Shown here: piece by piece, positions 23,715-39,014 of the stretch
Layout: each line of letters opens with the position of its first letter
How positions within the stretch are numbered: position 1 is the first letter of the stretch
Origin: Melampsora larici-populina 98AG31
Taxonomy: Eukaryota; Basidiomycota; Pucciniomycetes; Pucciniales; Melampsoraceae
Direction of reading: 5' to 3'
Length of the DNA: 64,000 nucleotides
Assembly: GCF_000204055.1 (NCBI RefSeq)
Contig: NW_006768771.1
Location: 1,335,259-1,399,258, forward strand
Position numbers and translations under genes: made by a program
Notes under the pieces: model-generated
The model's database searches: none
The model's input: only the letters and a program-made list of their open reading frames with translations
What the model was told of the DNA's origin: nothing

Positions 23715-26619
23715 CTACTTCATCCGTTTCCGTTTCCCCTTACTTTTAAGCTCATCTAAATCTTTAACAGCATTCACATCCTTAGCCAAGCCAAGTACTT
23801 TCTCATGACTTTCACCATCCAACAACCTTTGCATCAAATCAGGATCAGTAATAAAACAATTCGAAATCCCATGAGCTCTTTGTCTTGTTTGTTTAACTAT
23901 CTTACAAGGTAATTGAATCGGTTGAGCAAGTTTGGATGATAATTCAGATTTAAGTGCTCTGATCTTGGTGGTCACTGATTTTGATGCTCGCTTGCTCATT
24001 TGTAATGGATCATTATCAGAACTTGATACAAGAAAAGTAATCAAATTGGAAATCAGTTAGCTTCGTATTAATTAATAACTAAAAAGTTCTTCAAAGAGAG
24101 AGATGTTCAAGTTGGATTCTTACTCATATTGTCCATCATCGTCCTCAATATCAAGTAATTCAGCTGTTTTCTTGGCCCAATTCGCATCGGCTGATTTCTT
24201 AGTTGATCTATGTTCAAGTTCATCAATCTTACTAGCTAAAGTGACCAATTCTTTCAATTTATTAGAAATCGAATGTTCAATAGGTGGAGAAGGTAAATTA
24301 TCAACTGTAAAAATACGAAAAATGAAAACCCATTTCGTCAGAACAATCTATTAAAATTATAAAGTTCATGATTGGATACCGAAAAATGATGACTAACCTC
24401 TGTTTAAACTTCTCATCAAACCACGCCAAACCTTAACTTCATCAGGTGCAATCAAAACCAAAGCAACTCCATCCCTACCCGCTCTTGCAGTTCTTCCGGA
24501 CCGATGGACATAACAATCTACCGTACGAGGAACTTGATAATGAATCACATGATCTACTAAAGGGATATCTAAACCTCTAGCAGCCACATCAGTAGAAAGT
24601 AAAATCGTCTTAGGTGAAGATTTAAATTTATCAAGTGATTTAAGTCTTGCACGTTGTTGCATTGCTGAATGTAATGTTAAAACTGTTGACTTTGGAAATA
24701 GAAGGGTGACTATGGGTGCTAATCTTCGGAGTGCTGAGATTGATGATAAGAATACTAAACTTCGACCTGGATATCTTAGAAGAAAATGAAAAAGATAGAG
24801 ATCCTATATTAAAAAATCATTGATCAGCATATCTTTTCAGTAACCTACGATATTAATTCGATCACAAACCTTATCTTTGAGGACACACTCAATCTTACAT
24901 TCCTTTAATCCAACCGCGACACGTCCTTTAGGTGATAAATCAATCACTTCAGGTTCCTCATCTCTAAAATCAATTCGTTCTAGTAAATCTTCTAAAGGAT
25001 CCTTTGTAGCCGCAACTCTATCTCTTTGAGCTCTACTTTGTCTCCAATTCTTCTTCAAATTGATTTGTAAATGTTTATCCATAGTAGCCGAAAAGATCAT
25101 AGTTCGAACATCTTCTTTAACTACCACTTTTTGATCTTTACCCCAATCATCAGCCCAGTTACTATTCTCAAGAGTTTTAGAAGGACGTTGAATGAGTTTA
25201 AGAATTTTTTCTACTTCAGCGAAATGTCCTTTTTCTACCATCTTATCTGCTTCATCTACCACAAGCCAATCTAACCTTCTCCGAATCCCGTTAGCTAATG
25301 CATCCCAACTTTGAATCAAATCCCACAATCTACCAGGAGTAGCTACAAGAATCGATCCTTTACCAGCTCTTTCAGAGTTATATAATCTTTGACTACGTTC
25401 GAGTTGTTTACGTTGTTTAGCAGCTGCAATCCCACCACAAACAGCTATAGTTGAGATTCCGGATCGATTCTTTGGTTTTTCTTTTCCTGTATCTCCAGTT
25501 GGTGTACACATGGCTAAAACAAATGAATCGATATGAGATTTCACTTGTAGACATAATTCACGTGTAGGTGTTAAAATTAATGCTTTGATGGGTAAATCAT
25601 CTGGACAATCAGGTGAGGTTGGAAGCTTTAAAGAATCTAGAAGTGAATTGATGATCGGGATCGCATAAGCCAAGGTTTTACCAGATCCAGTTTCGGCTAT
25701 TGCCACTAAATCGCGAGATGGAGTTGAGGATAATGAGATTGGTAAAGTAGCATCTTGTACTGGGGTAGGCTTATCAAAAGAAAGTGTATGAATAGCATGT
25801 TTTAAAACACTTGGTAGTTGATGATGACTCCAACCTGGTAATAAAGCGTCTGAGTAGAACAAGTGGTTACATCAGGACGTGTTTGATATCAAAGGAAAGT
25901 AGAAATCAAAAACTATAAACTCACTAACCATTAAACGTAATTTTTGAAATATCAAATTCAAAATCATCTTCCATATCAGATAACCCATCAATCTCAGCAG
26001 CCAATGCCCAATCAACATCTTTTAAACCTTCGAGATCTTTATCTTGATTATCAATCTTGTTCTTTTTGTTCGGTCTGATCACTTCATTTGATATTTCAGT
26101 TTGACGTTTTTCAGCTTTAGCTTGACGTAAAGCAGCCAATCTTGCTTTTTTGGCCAGTTTCCTTTCTAATTTCTCAGCACTCAATTTCGTTTCTGTTTTA
26201 TTATTGGGATCCGTTGAAGTTGAATCTTTGGATTCATCTAAATTAATATCTTCGTCATCATCTTGGATTCCTTTAAACTCTTCTTCATCCTCATCCTCAT
26301 CCTCCTCATCATCATTGTTCATGAATGATTTAGGATTAACACCTGATTTGATTTGCTCCCAAACTGATCCATCTAATTCTTCTAAACCAAGCATTCCACC
26401 ATCAGCTTCAAAAGTTAAACCATCGCCAATTAATTCAGGTAATTTGATTGTTTTCCAAGGTAATCGATCAAATGGAGTGGGTTTGGTTGAATCGTGACCT
26501 GATTCTATTGGAATTGGTATCAAGTTATCTTCGTTGATTGATTCTGATTCTGATTCATGATTTGTTGTTGGTGGAGGTCTTTTTGGTTTTTTGATTCGTT
26601 TTTGATTAGATTTGGTCAT
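23715..26619 (-). CDS. MAK5: DEAD-box ATP-dependent RNA helicase MAK5 (DDX24)
   Basis: Mak5 is a nucleolar helicase needed for 60S ribosomal subunit assembly. Five exons (26619-25929, 25849-24870, 24803-24398, 24304-24124, 24021-23715) give 854 aa. The N-terminus is Lys-rich, with the conserved PWKTIKLPE segment followed by an acidic Glu/Asp tract. Motifs in order: Q motif [17 protein letters not shown], Ia [37 protein letters not shown]-type [36 protein letters not shown]. The segment [18 protein letters not shown] after the third acceptor is typical of Mak5/DDX24. The C-terminus is basic (KGKRKRMK). An upstream in-frame ATG at 26682 is an alternative start. It is divergent from RPD3 with 576 bp between the start codons. 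Confidence 0.94.
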
Positions 26620-27195
26620 GTTGAAGGGTCGATGTCGGATTGGTTGAGTTCTTGAATTCAAACAATTCTCAAACTGCAGCATGAAAAATTCGACACAGAT
26701 TTACAGAGTGCTACATACAAGATGTCACACATACCACCAAAAGACCTGTCATGGGCATCCCTCGCTACAGTAGAGTGATAGAGCTGTGATTTCAGCGTGA
26801 AAGAGACTTTGGCTGACCTATCACAGCCTATGATACAGCTACAGGTAGGATTTCCCGGTTATAGACATACTGCTGAGTGCTTGTTATGAAATGTTGACTG
26901 TCTTCCATCTCGCCATGGAATCTGTTCAGACCAGAATCATGAATCCATATTTATTAAACAACATCATCCATCACCACTACAAGTTTGATAACAATTGATT
27001 AAAACCCCGAATAAACTTTGATTCGCCAATCCAGCCTATCCATCATCCTAAAATTAATTATCACCCTCATCTTCCGTTTGAATTTACAAAACCTCCTACA
27101 CGGCTTGTTTGTTTGTACCTTGAGAAAATTTATATATCACTCCTCTCTTCTCGAAAACTCATTGAAGTCAACATTCATCAAACCATTTCTCAAAT
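26620..27195. promoter_or_regulatory. Divergent promoter region of MAK5 and RPD3
   Basis: These 576 bases separate the two start codons, which face away from each other, so they must hold both promoters. No specific factor site can be assigned by eye; the RPD3-proximal part is a CT-rich leader. Confidence 0.5.
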
Positions 27196-30100
27196 ATGTC
27201 AGGTCTAATGACCCCAATAGCAGGTGATCGTAAACGACGTATAGTAAGTAAGAACGCGTGGAAGCCATTCAAAAATTTATCTTCTTTCACTAATCCGATC
27301 TTTGGTGTTTTTTCTTTTGGGGGAACTCAAGTGTTACTTTTTCGATTCGGATATTGGTAATTATCATTATGGACCTGGTCATCCAATGAAACCACATCGA
27401 ATCAGAATGACACATGCTTTGGTAATGAATTATGGACTTTATAAAAAAATGGAAATCTTTGTAAGTCTTAGAACCCCTGATGATTTCCAAAACCAATTCA
27501 AATCCGAATTTTGTTGACCCATAATGCTGAGAATTATAATATTAAACTTTTTCTCCAATTTAATTTTCTCTTCAGCGTGCTAAACCTGCTACAAGGAAAG
27601 AAATGGCTCAGTTTCATACAGATGATTATGTGGAATTCCTTAGTAGAGTTACACCTGATAATATGGAAGGATTTTTAAAAGAACAAGCTAAATGTTAGTC
27701 GATTTTATTTCTAATATATATATTTCTTTTCATGATATATCAAACCTTGTAAATTAATTCGATTTTTTTACAACCGATCTTGATTTCTTTCTTTTGTCGT
27801 CCGGGGAATATCTCACTGGATTTGATTTATGAACACTTGAAACTTTCGGTGGTGATTCAATCATCAGTTAACTTGGGTGATGATTGTCCGGTCTTTGATG
27901 GTTTATTCGAATACTGTTCAATTTCAGCAGGCGGTTCAATGGGTAAGCAAAATTCAACTTAATCCCCCAAAACACACAAATCTGATTCTTTTGCGAATTC
28001 TCATGGAGTATAGAAGGTGCTGCACGACTATCACGTGATAAATGTGATATTGCTGTCAATTGGGCTGGTGGACTTCATCATGCCAAAAAAGCTGAAGCTA
28101 ATGGGTTTTGTTATGTTAATGGTTTGTATCCTTTTCATTCTTTCGGATTTGATGGAGCTTTACTGATGGATCACCACATGCATTTCGATCTATGCTTGTT
28201 GATTTATTATAGACATCGTTTTGGGTATCCTCGAGCTACTGAGGTATATTTTTCTTTACTTACTATACCTATTTAACCCTTGCTTATATAATTTGATTTC
28301 TATTCAGATATCACAAACGAGTCTTATACGTAGACATTGATGTTCATCATGGAGATGGTGTTGAAGAAGCTTTCTATACCACAGATCGAGTGATGACCTG
28401 TAGTTTTCATAAGTATGGAGAATTTTTTCCTGGTACAGGAGAATTGAGAGTGAGTCAAACACATTTTCTACAATGTAGATGGATTTCATGTTTTACAATT
28501 CGAATTGATTTTTATGCTCTTGAAACTTATTTGTGGGGTCTTTTTTTCGCTCTTAGGATATTGGTAGTGGTAAAGGAAAGCGTTATGCTGTTAATTTTCC
28601 TCTAAGAGATGGAATTACTGATGAAGCTTATAAAAATATCTTCGAACCTGTAAGTTCAAAACTTCGGATTTCTTTCATTGATGTTGGTGTACTTCTGACA
28701 GATATATATTTTGTGTTGTTTGTTGGATTTATATAGGTCATCATGAAGATTATGGAAACTTATCAACCTTCAGCTATCGTCTTACAATGTGGAGGTGACT
28801 CGTTAGCAGGTGATCGGTTAGGAAGTTTTAACGTTTCTCTCAAAGGTAAAAAAACCCTCAAGTTTCTTCGAAAGAAAGTGTTGCATAATGCTAAGAAGAT
28901 CATTCTATAACCTAGGACATGCAAATTGTGTTCAGTTTATTAAATCTTTGGGGCTGCCATTACTTTTACTTGGTGGTGGTGGTTATACTATACGGAATGT
29001 GTCAAGGACTTGGGCCTTTGAGACTGGATTGGCTGCTGGTCAAGAATTGTGTCGAGGTAAGCTCATTCTACTAACGGCTCTTCGCAGCTTATCCCGAATT
29101 TAGCAAAGAAAATGATGCCTTTCAAACACTGACTTTCTATTTGTTGTATTTCAGAAATTCCCATGAATGAATATTATGAATATTTTGGTCCGACTTATCA
29201 TTTAGATGTACCTGCCTCAAATATGGAAGATATGAATGTTGATAGATATCTTGAAAAAGTCAAGGTTCAAATTTTTGAGAATCTAAGACATACTATACCT
29301 GTACCATCAGTTGAGATGCAACGTTAGTTTTCTTTTTATGATCAGTTTCTGTCATTGCTTGACTTGACTTGAAATTAATGATCTTTGCTTTTTGGGGATT
29401 AGCAATACCTCGATTACCTCATGATGATATGGAAGTGGATGAAGATTTAGATGATCCAAATGAAAGGAGACCACGTGAGTGATTGTTTTGATTTCGATCA
29501 CTTTGAATCAACTGCTGATATTACTACACAACGTATTTTGTTCACTGACACTGAATTTCACATCCATAGAGCGCTTATTGGATGCCTTGGTACAACGTGA
29601 TGATGAATATTCTGATAGTGAGGATGAAGGTGAAGGTGGAAGAAGGGATGTACAATCAAATAAACGACCAAGAAAATTGAGCCGAGCCTGGAGGAAAGGG
29701 GGTATATGTGAAAACGAAGTTCCACTGTTTCACGGGGGCCCTAATGTCGAATGGGGTCGCGATGCAAACGGCACAAGGAGACCGGTTACTAGCACTGATG
29801 AATCTGGCTCTTCACCTTTGTCAGAAAGGTCGGAACCCCCTACACCCAGACGGGACGAAGTAGTTCTTCAGGCGGAGAGAGAGGCAGATTTGATGGAACT
29901 TGATAGGATGGCTACGGCTTTAGTTGAAGATGTTAACCGGCATACTTCTCAGTCTAATGGTTTACATCAACCGCAAGAAACGGAGAGTGCGACCGGTGGA
30001 AGTATAACAAATCAACAGATTTCAGTAAATGATCCTCCTACAACATCTTCAGTAGAGAAGGCAGATAACAAAATGGAAATCGATGAAGTCGAACCGCGTT

Positions 30101-32289
30101 CTCAACTCACAATCGCACAAGAACTCGTCACACCTTCAAATCCTTCAAAGCCCGAATCAAATCAACAACCCAACTCAAGACCTTCCAAGATCTCTGTCTC
30201 AGTAGCTCCTGAAATCGAAATGACAGAGGGGGAACCGTCTACTTCTACATCTCAAATCAAATCATTAACTCCTTCTATTATCGTCCCATCTGAAAAAACT
30301 CCTGAACCAACCAGTCAAACATTTTCCAATGTGATCATGTCGGATTCGGATGTGAATGAATTACAACAAATCTTGGATTTCGCTGGGTCTGATATGTCAT
30401 TTGATACTAACCTTCCGCCTGTTCAAGCTACTCTGCCACCTGTTCAAGCTACTCATCCGCCAGTTCAAGCCCCTCACCCTCCCATTCAAGCTACACTATC
30501 ACCAGTTCAAGCTCAGCCACTAGTTCAAGCTCCGCCACCAGCTCAAGCTACTCTGCCACCAGCTCAAGCTACTCATCCTCCAGCTCAAGCTACTCATCCT
30601 CCAGTTCAAGCTACACTTCCACCCGTTCAAGCTGCTCATCCACCAATACAACCTCAGCTACCCGTACAAGCTACTCGCCCACCCGTACAAGCTGCTCACC
30701 CACCTGTTCAAGCCGATCCATCCGTTCAAGCTCAGCCGTCTGTTCAAGCTCAGCTACCCGTCCAAGCTACTCGTCCAATTGTCAATCAAGCTCCAGTCGA
30801 TGTAGTAAAAACTGCTAGCATGAAGATTTCCGAAGTGCGTCATCCTAATGAAGAACTACCGAAACTTCAACAGACCGTAGACACCGTCTGTGCCATCGTA
30901 TCTCCTAAACCTCAAGTCACATCAGCTGAAACTGACAAACCAAGCCAACAAAGTGAGACACGGGTTTCTGCTCCGATAGCTGTGGAGTCCACTGGATCAT
31001 CTAATCAGGTATCAGAGCCACCGAAGTCATCTCCCGTCGTTAATAATAGTAATGCCAGAGCAGGTCCGCAGCCTTTGATTGAACAGACAATCACCAATCC
31101 CAACTTGCAAGTGCTGCCCGAACGTCAGATCCTTCCAACAACTATCGAACCATCAATAACAGCAAAGGTGATCCAACCATCAATAGCGGCGGAAGTAATC
31201 CCTCCACCACCAACTATAAATTCTCAAGAGGCGAAAGCTTTTCCTACTTCTTTACCCGCTCCAAATGCGATCACCTCTACTCTTACTCCAGCACCTATTG
31301 TTGTCAATCAGCCTCCAAATGTGGTTAGCCCACAACCCATGGCTTCCATCCAGCAACCTGCTGCTTCTGATCAGGTCGTGAATCCTCGACCTGCTCCCAT
31401 CATGGCAGGTACGGTCTCCTCACTAACAGCGAATTTACCGACCACACCAACACCTTCAGTCATTCAATCTTCCTCAAAACCAGTCCCTTCAAACCCAACC
31501 GCCTCTCAGCCGATCACATCTGATCAACTAGCATCAGATTGGAAAGATTCTATCAATCCAAGTTTAGTTGCTGTTCATAGTCCAGCTCCTATGAATGAAA
31601 CAATGAAAGTGGTACCTGAATCGATCATCGTCACACCTCAAGTGATTTCAAATGAAGTTCAACCACAACCCAAGTTGTCTTCGAAACCTTTAAGTGTGAT
31701 GGAAGAAATGGAATTAGTAATTGAACAACAACGTAAAACTCAAACAGATTCAATTCCAACCAATCTTATTACACCTAAAACAATTCAACAAGATTCAGAA
31801 ACAATTAAACCAAATGCTATTTCCGGTAGTAGTAGTAGTAATAGTCACTCAAATCATAATGTTCAACATGATAGAACCGAATCATCTAGCTCGATCACAA
31901 ATTCCAGATTAGATCAAACAAAAGTATCTAGTGTGAAGAGTCCTACTAGATCTTCAATCGAGATGGATCCACAATTAAATTCGAAAATGGAATCTAATCT
32001 TGAACCAAATCAACCATCAATTGTGACTTCTGAACCGACTAATTCATTTAAAAATCTTCAAACTTCTACAAGTCACTCTGATGATCTTACTACAACTACT
32101 ACTACTACTGCTAATCCGATTGGACCATCCATGACTTCTTTACAAAATCATCAAAATGATGAGAGTAGAGTGATGGGTGAATTGAGTGCTGATTCTTCTT
32201 CTACTACTAATACTGCGGGAATTCATTGTGGAGCTATTGATCCAGCTATTCAAGGAACTTTAAGGAATCAGTCTGGTCATGATAAATGA
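27196..32289 (+). CDS. RPD3: Class I histone deacetylase (RPD3/HDAC1) with very long C-terminal extension
   Basis: This zinc deacetylase acts on histone tails in nuclear repressor complexes. Thirteen exons (27196-27243, 27332-27460, 27576-27693, 27868-27942, 28014-28121, 28213-28243, 28308-28449, 28557-28649, 28737-28845, 28916-29056, 29155-29322, 29403-29474, 29570-32289) give 1,317 aa. The catalytic core holds [21 protein letters not shown] (His pair), [11 protein letters not shown] (zinc ligands), [20 protein letters not shown] (zinc Asp) and [11 protein letters not shown] (Tyr). After the usual acidic [12 protein letters not shown] motif the protein does not end near residue 480 but runs on for about 880 residues of Pro/Ser/Thr/Gln-rich sequence, all in the last exon, including an 18-unit PPVQA-type repeat (30412-30777). 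The core is clearly functional; the role of the tail is unknown. Confidence 0.95.
30412..30777 (+). repeat. Coding minisatellite, PPVQA-type heptad repeat in RPD3 tail
   Basis: About 18 tandem units of 6-7 codons, with consensus T-x-P-P-V-Q-A (for example [21 protein letters not shown]), lie in frame in the RPD3 extension. Codon use varies between units, so they are old rather than freshly slipped copies. Confidence 0.93.
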
Positions 32290-32816
32290 GATGTATGTTT
32301 TGTCCGGTTTGAAAGGAGCAAAGATGAAAAGAAAGATCAAGGGGGTGATTGGTTTTTAAAGTTGTTGGACTTTAGATGATTTTATTTAATATTGCTTTTT
32401 TTGTTTTGATTTTTGATTGTTTGAATTTGTTTGAAAGAGAAAATGTTTTTTTTTGATTGATTGATTGAAGTGTATATGATTTTTTGGATGTGATGTGACG
32501 TGATGGTGATGGTGATGTGATATAGATAGTAAGAATATCTTGTAAAATTGAGAATTTATGAAAATGGATTGAAACTGAATTGGGTTAGTTAGGTTTTGAT
32601 GTATGAAGTGTGAAGTGAGTTGTGAGCTTTGTGCTGATCAAGATTTACACAGTGTTGTATATGATTACATCATCATTCGGTTACCTATCTGGAGATTGAT
32701 CGAATGGTAAACAGTCAAATTGAATTGAATTGAGATTAACTTTTGATTTTGCCCATTTCCCATTTCCCATTTCTCAGTTCTTCTTGACTTACTTTAGTAT
32801 TCTCAACTTGTTCAAG
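32290..32816. other. Tandem intergenic region (RPD3 3' end, PFKFB promoter)
   Basis: T-rich 3' region after the RPD3 stop with TGATTGATTGAT and GATGGTGATG words, then a CT-rich leader before the PFKFB start. No gene is seen. Confidence 0.4.
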
Positions 32817-36068
<3,252 letters not shown>

Positions 36069-37706
36069 TGATGATGATGATTTTCATTGTTTCTTTGGAT
36101 TCTCAGTAGGGGTTTTGGTTTTTTGATTGGATTTTTTCTTTTGAGACTTTATACATTGACAATTATAGGTTTTTTTACAGAGTTTTAGACTGCTTATTTA
36201 TTATATTGAAAATGAACGTTTTTTGATTGATTGATTGATTGATTGGGTTTTTCTTATATACATGGTGGATATTTGTGATTTGAAAGAATGAGATTTGTTA
36301 TTCGAAAGAAATCTACAGAATTGTTTGATTAGAAATCTTATGTTGATGAGTTTTAAACATTCCTCAAATAAGAAATAAGATTTCAGATTATTCTTGTCAA
36401 CATTTATAGGGACTTGAAGGATTTGATTCAGGTTGTTTAGGATGAAATTCTTGGATTTCTTAAAAATTGATTGAGCTCCTCATACCTTTGTAAGGCTTTG
36501 TGTCAGAGGATCTACTAATTCCTTCATGTTAAAGATCTTGTGTTCCCAGTGTGAAACCTTTAATGACCTTTCTTGGTGCAAGAAGTGAATTGATTTACAT
36601 TTGAGAACTGCTTGTCAGTTGCTCTTATTTTTAATTATAAAATACTTGGGCAAAACCCTTTATTTAAAGGTCATCTGTCTGGAGTCTTTACTTAATTATT
36701 CCAAGTAAAGCACTTATGCCCAAATCCATACCTGCTCATACTTGTGGATATTGATCTACGCAACTTTAGTAGAAGTTAGTGGACCTTCTACACACTTTTT
36801 ATTGACCCTACTAGCCTAATAAATGCTAGTAGGCTTACAGGTATACACCAACCAATCATTTATTTGTACACACCACAATGTGCCACTCTCTTCTGATATA
36901 CTTGGGTACATCTCATGTCTCATTGAATCTGGATGTTTCATTTGAATGGTATACTACTGATCCATATGTCTCCTGACTTATTCTAGGAACCATTTATTCT
37001 CATTACTTTGGTTAAAAAAATTCTCCATTGTGTTTAGCATATATATAGTGAGTTTGATTGGCAGATATCTTTTGAAGACTCTCTCTTATTTGGTATTTGG
37101 ATCAATTGTATCTGAGATAATTTGTATAGTCATCAAGTAGCATGGATTTATAGGTCTTTGGTATTGAATGACACTTACAGTTGTCTTTTTGAAAACCCAT
37201 ACACCCAATATGCCATACTCTTACATAACCCATAATTTTTGCCATCCATATTACAGTCAAACCCGTACAATTGTGTACCCGCACAGCTGCATAACCTGTG
37301 ATAATGCATAGAAAAAATTCTGAATCTTGATGCTTCTGACTGCCAAATTTGACAAAGGAATTGTATGACCCATAAAAATGCATAGCAAAAGTCTTTCACC
37401 CAAATTATGTGACCGTGTGGGTTTGATGTATTCATGGGTGGAGCAAATTGTTAGAAATCCCATATCTCTACCATTATCTGTAACCCATACTTTTAGTGTG
37501 ATTAGGTTCAGACTGGTGAAAAAACTGGGTGAAATTCCTTTCTGTACTCCACAACTTACTTTTATCACCAATAGACCACACATAAACACAAAACTCAACA
37601 CTCAAACTCCACCACATAGTCAAAGATGCTTCCTAAAGACCTAACAAAGCAATTTGGAAAATGAAAATGTATGAGTGAATCGGAATGAGATCCTATAGAT
37701 TGACAC
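36069..37706. other. Gene-poor region after PFKFB
   Basis: T-rich 3' region with a TTGATTGATTGATTGATTGG run near 36,226, then anonymous AT-rich sequence. Minus-strand frames at 37.1-37.6 kb overlap each other and carry no motif. A possible Copia remnant is listed separately. Confidence 0.4.
36478..36620 (-). pseudogene. Possible Copia-type RNase H C-terminal remnant
   Basis: In one minus-strand frame, KCKSIHFLHQERSL followed about 15 residues later by MKELVDPLTQSLTK recalls the end of Copia polyproteins (KSKHI..RHHFIRE ... KELVADPLTKSL). A stop interrupts the frame just upstream, and no further homology is visible. Weak evidence. Confidence 0.3.
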
Positions 37707-37717
37707 CTATAACACAA

Positions 37718-37937
37718 CTGATAGAAGCGCTATAAACAATAAGTAGGTGACTATATCCTGCTCTTAGGAATATTGACTAACCTGATAGAAGCGCTATAAA
37801 CAATAAGTAGGTGACTATATCCTGCTCTTAGGAATATTGACTAACCTGTTAAAGGTTAGATGATAATAAAATGAAGCACACGTAGATGATGTGAGCTGTG
37901 ATCTAAGTGAAAGATAAGAGTTCTCTTTTCCAAAGAT
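37718..37937 (-). repeat. Cassette array, copy without introns (segments 1-2-3-3)
   Basis: Read on the minus strand: segment 1 (37937-37920, 18 nt ending AAAAGAGAAC), directly joined to segment 2 (37919-37846, 74 nt, TCTTATC to TTTAACAG), joined to segment 3 (37845-37782, 64 nt, GTTAGTC to CTATCAG), then a second identical-length segment 3 (37781-37718). The two intervening blocks present in the adjacent copy are absent, exactly at GT and AG. An 11-nt piece (37717-37707, TTGTGTTATAG) equal to the end of the second intervening block follows. Confidence 0.9.
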
Positions 37938-37948
37938 CGTTTAATTAC

Positions 37949-38245
37949 CTGATAGAAGCGCTATAAACAATAAGTAGGTGACTATATCCTGCTCTTAGGA
38001 ATATTGACTAACCTATAACACAACAACATGATACAAAGAAAACATCAATCACTAGTTTATGGAAATGAAAAGATTGATAAAGGTTAAAGTACCTGTTAAA
38101 GGTTAGATGATAATAAAATGAAGCACACGTAGATAATGTGAGCTGTGATCTAAGTCAAAGATAAGACTAACAAATTCATATCAGATAAAATTCAATTGAG
38201 TGAAAAACAAGTTTATAAAATACGTACGTTCTCTTTTCCAAAGAT
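37949..38245 (-). repeat. Cassette array, copy with two intron-like blocks
   Basis: Read on the minus strand: segment 1 (38245-38228), block i1 (38227-38167, 61 nt, GTACGT to TTGTTAG), segment 2 (38166-38093, 74 nt), block i2 (38092-38013, 80 nt, GTACTT to GTTATAG), segment 3 (38012-37949, 64 nt). Both blocks have splice-like ends and typical rust intron length. Segment 2 differs from its partner at two clear positions (one makes a TGA in the frame that is open in the other copy). An 11-nt spacer (GTAATTAAACG) separates it from the intron-less copy. Confidence 0.9.
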
Positions 38246-38258
38246 GGGAAAAGAGAAC
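38228..38258. repeat. Perfect 12-bp hairpin at the end of the cassette array
   Basis: GTTCTCTTTTCC and GGAAAAGAGAAC are perfect reverse complements around a 7-base loop. The left arm is the segment 1 sequence of the cassette array. Confidence 0.85.
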
Positions 38259-39014
38259 TACAACAGAGAGCTCGAGGATTATAAGGAAAAAGAATATGAT
38301 TGATTGGGGTTAAATGAAATGTATGACATCATTCTTGTCTATCCTTAAGTTTAAGTGATTTCTTAACTCTTAATGATTAGTTTTATTTATGTCCTTTATT
38401 AAATTCACTCCTTACGTCGATTGAACATTAACAGAAAATACTCAAAAAGGTTATGATTGGCTAAGATCTACAAATGATTGACGTATGGGGCCACTGTGTG
38501 ATCTTGTGGTCAGCCAAGGGAAGGTGTTTTCAATGGCAGATGAAGATTTTGTCATTAAGCCTGGGAATATGATTGATAAGGCCTTTATCCTCAAGAAAAT
38601 AAAAAATATCAGCCATCTCTATGATGCTGCTAAGACCCTCAGCAAAGATGAGCTGAAGATGTCAGGCATGAAGAATGCAAGGGGAAGCCAGGGCTTGCAG
38701 AAAAGCTATTTGCCAAGTCTTGCAAAAGTTCAGTTCAGCATGCTCAAATCCAATGACTTAATCAAGTTTCAAACACTATTTCTCATCCAAGCCCTGAATA
38801 TTGCAAACTTTTTGTAATACTTTTCTTTGAAATGGAAATCATTGTTTTTCAAAAGGGATCTTTCCTAACCCATATTTTGCCGCCTAGAATAGGTTTTATG
38901 GGTTATTAGAGAGATCTTAGTAAGACGTAGTCCATCAAACCCCATAGTGTTTATGGATTGGTATGGGTTTTTAGAGAGATGACTGTACACACCTGAAGTC
39001 AGTAGGTTTTTGGT
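38259..39014. other. Gap with one unassigned open frame
   Basis: A plus-strand frame at 38,485-38,817 (110 codons, starting MGPLCDLVVSQ, Lys/Leu-rich) has no recognised motif and no obvious splice partners; it may be a transposon remnant. Otherwise anonymous sequence. Confidence 0.3.

Noticed and set aside
37102..37601. Overlapping minus-strand frames near the cassette array, considered as its downstream exons
   Set aside because: No frame continues from the cassette segments, and no conserved motif is visible; a link could not be supported.
37718..38166. CRISPR-like array (regular repeats at 37.7-38.2 kb)
   Set aside because: Units are long (64 and 74 nt), directly abutting or separated by intron-like blocks, with no variable spacers, in a eukaryotic genome.
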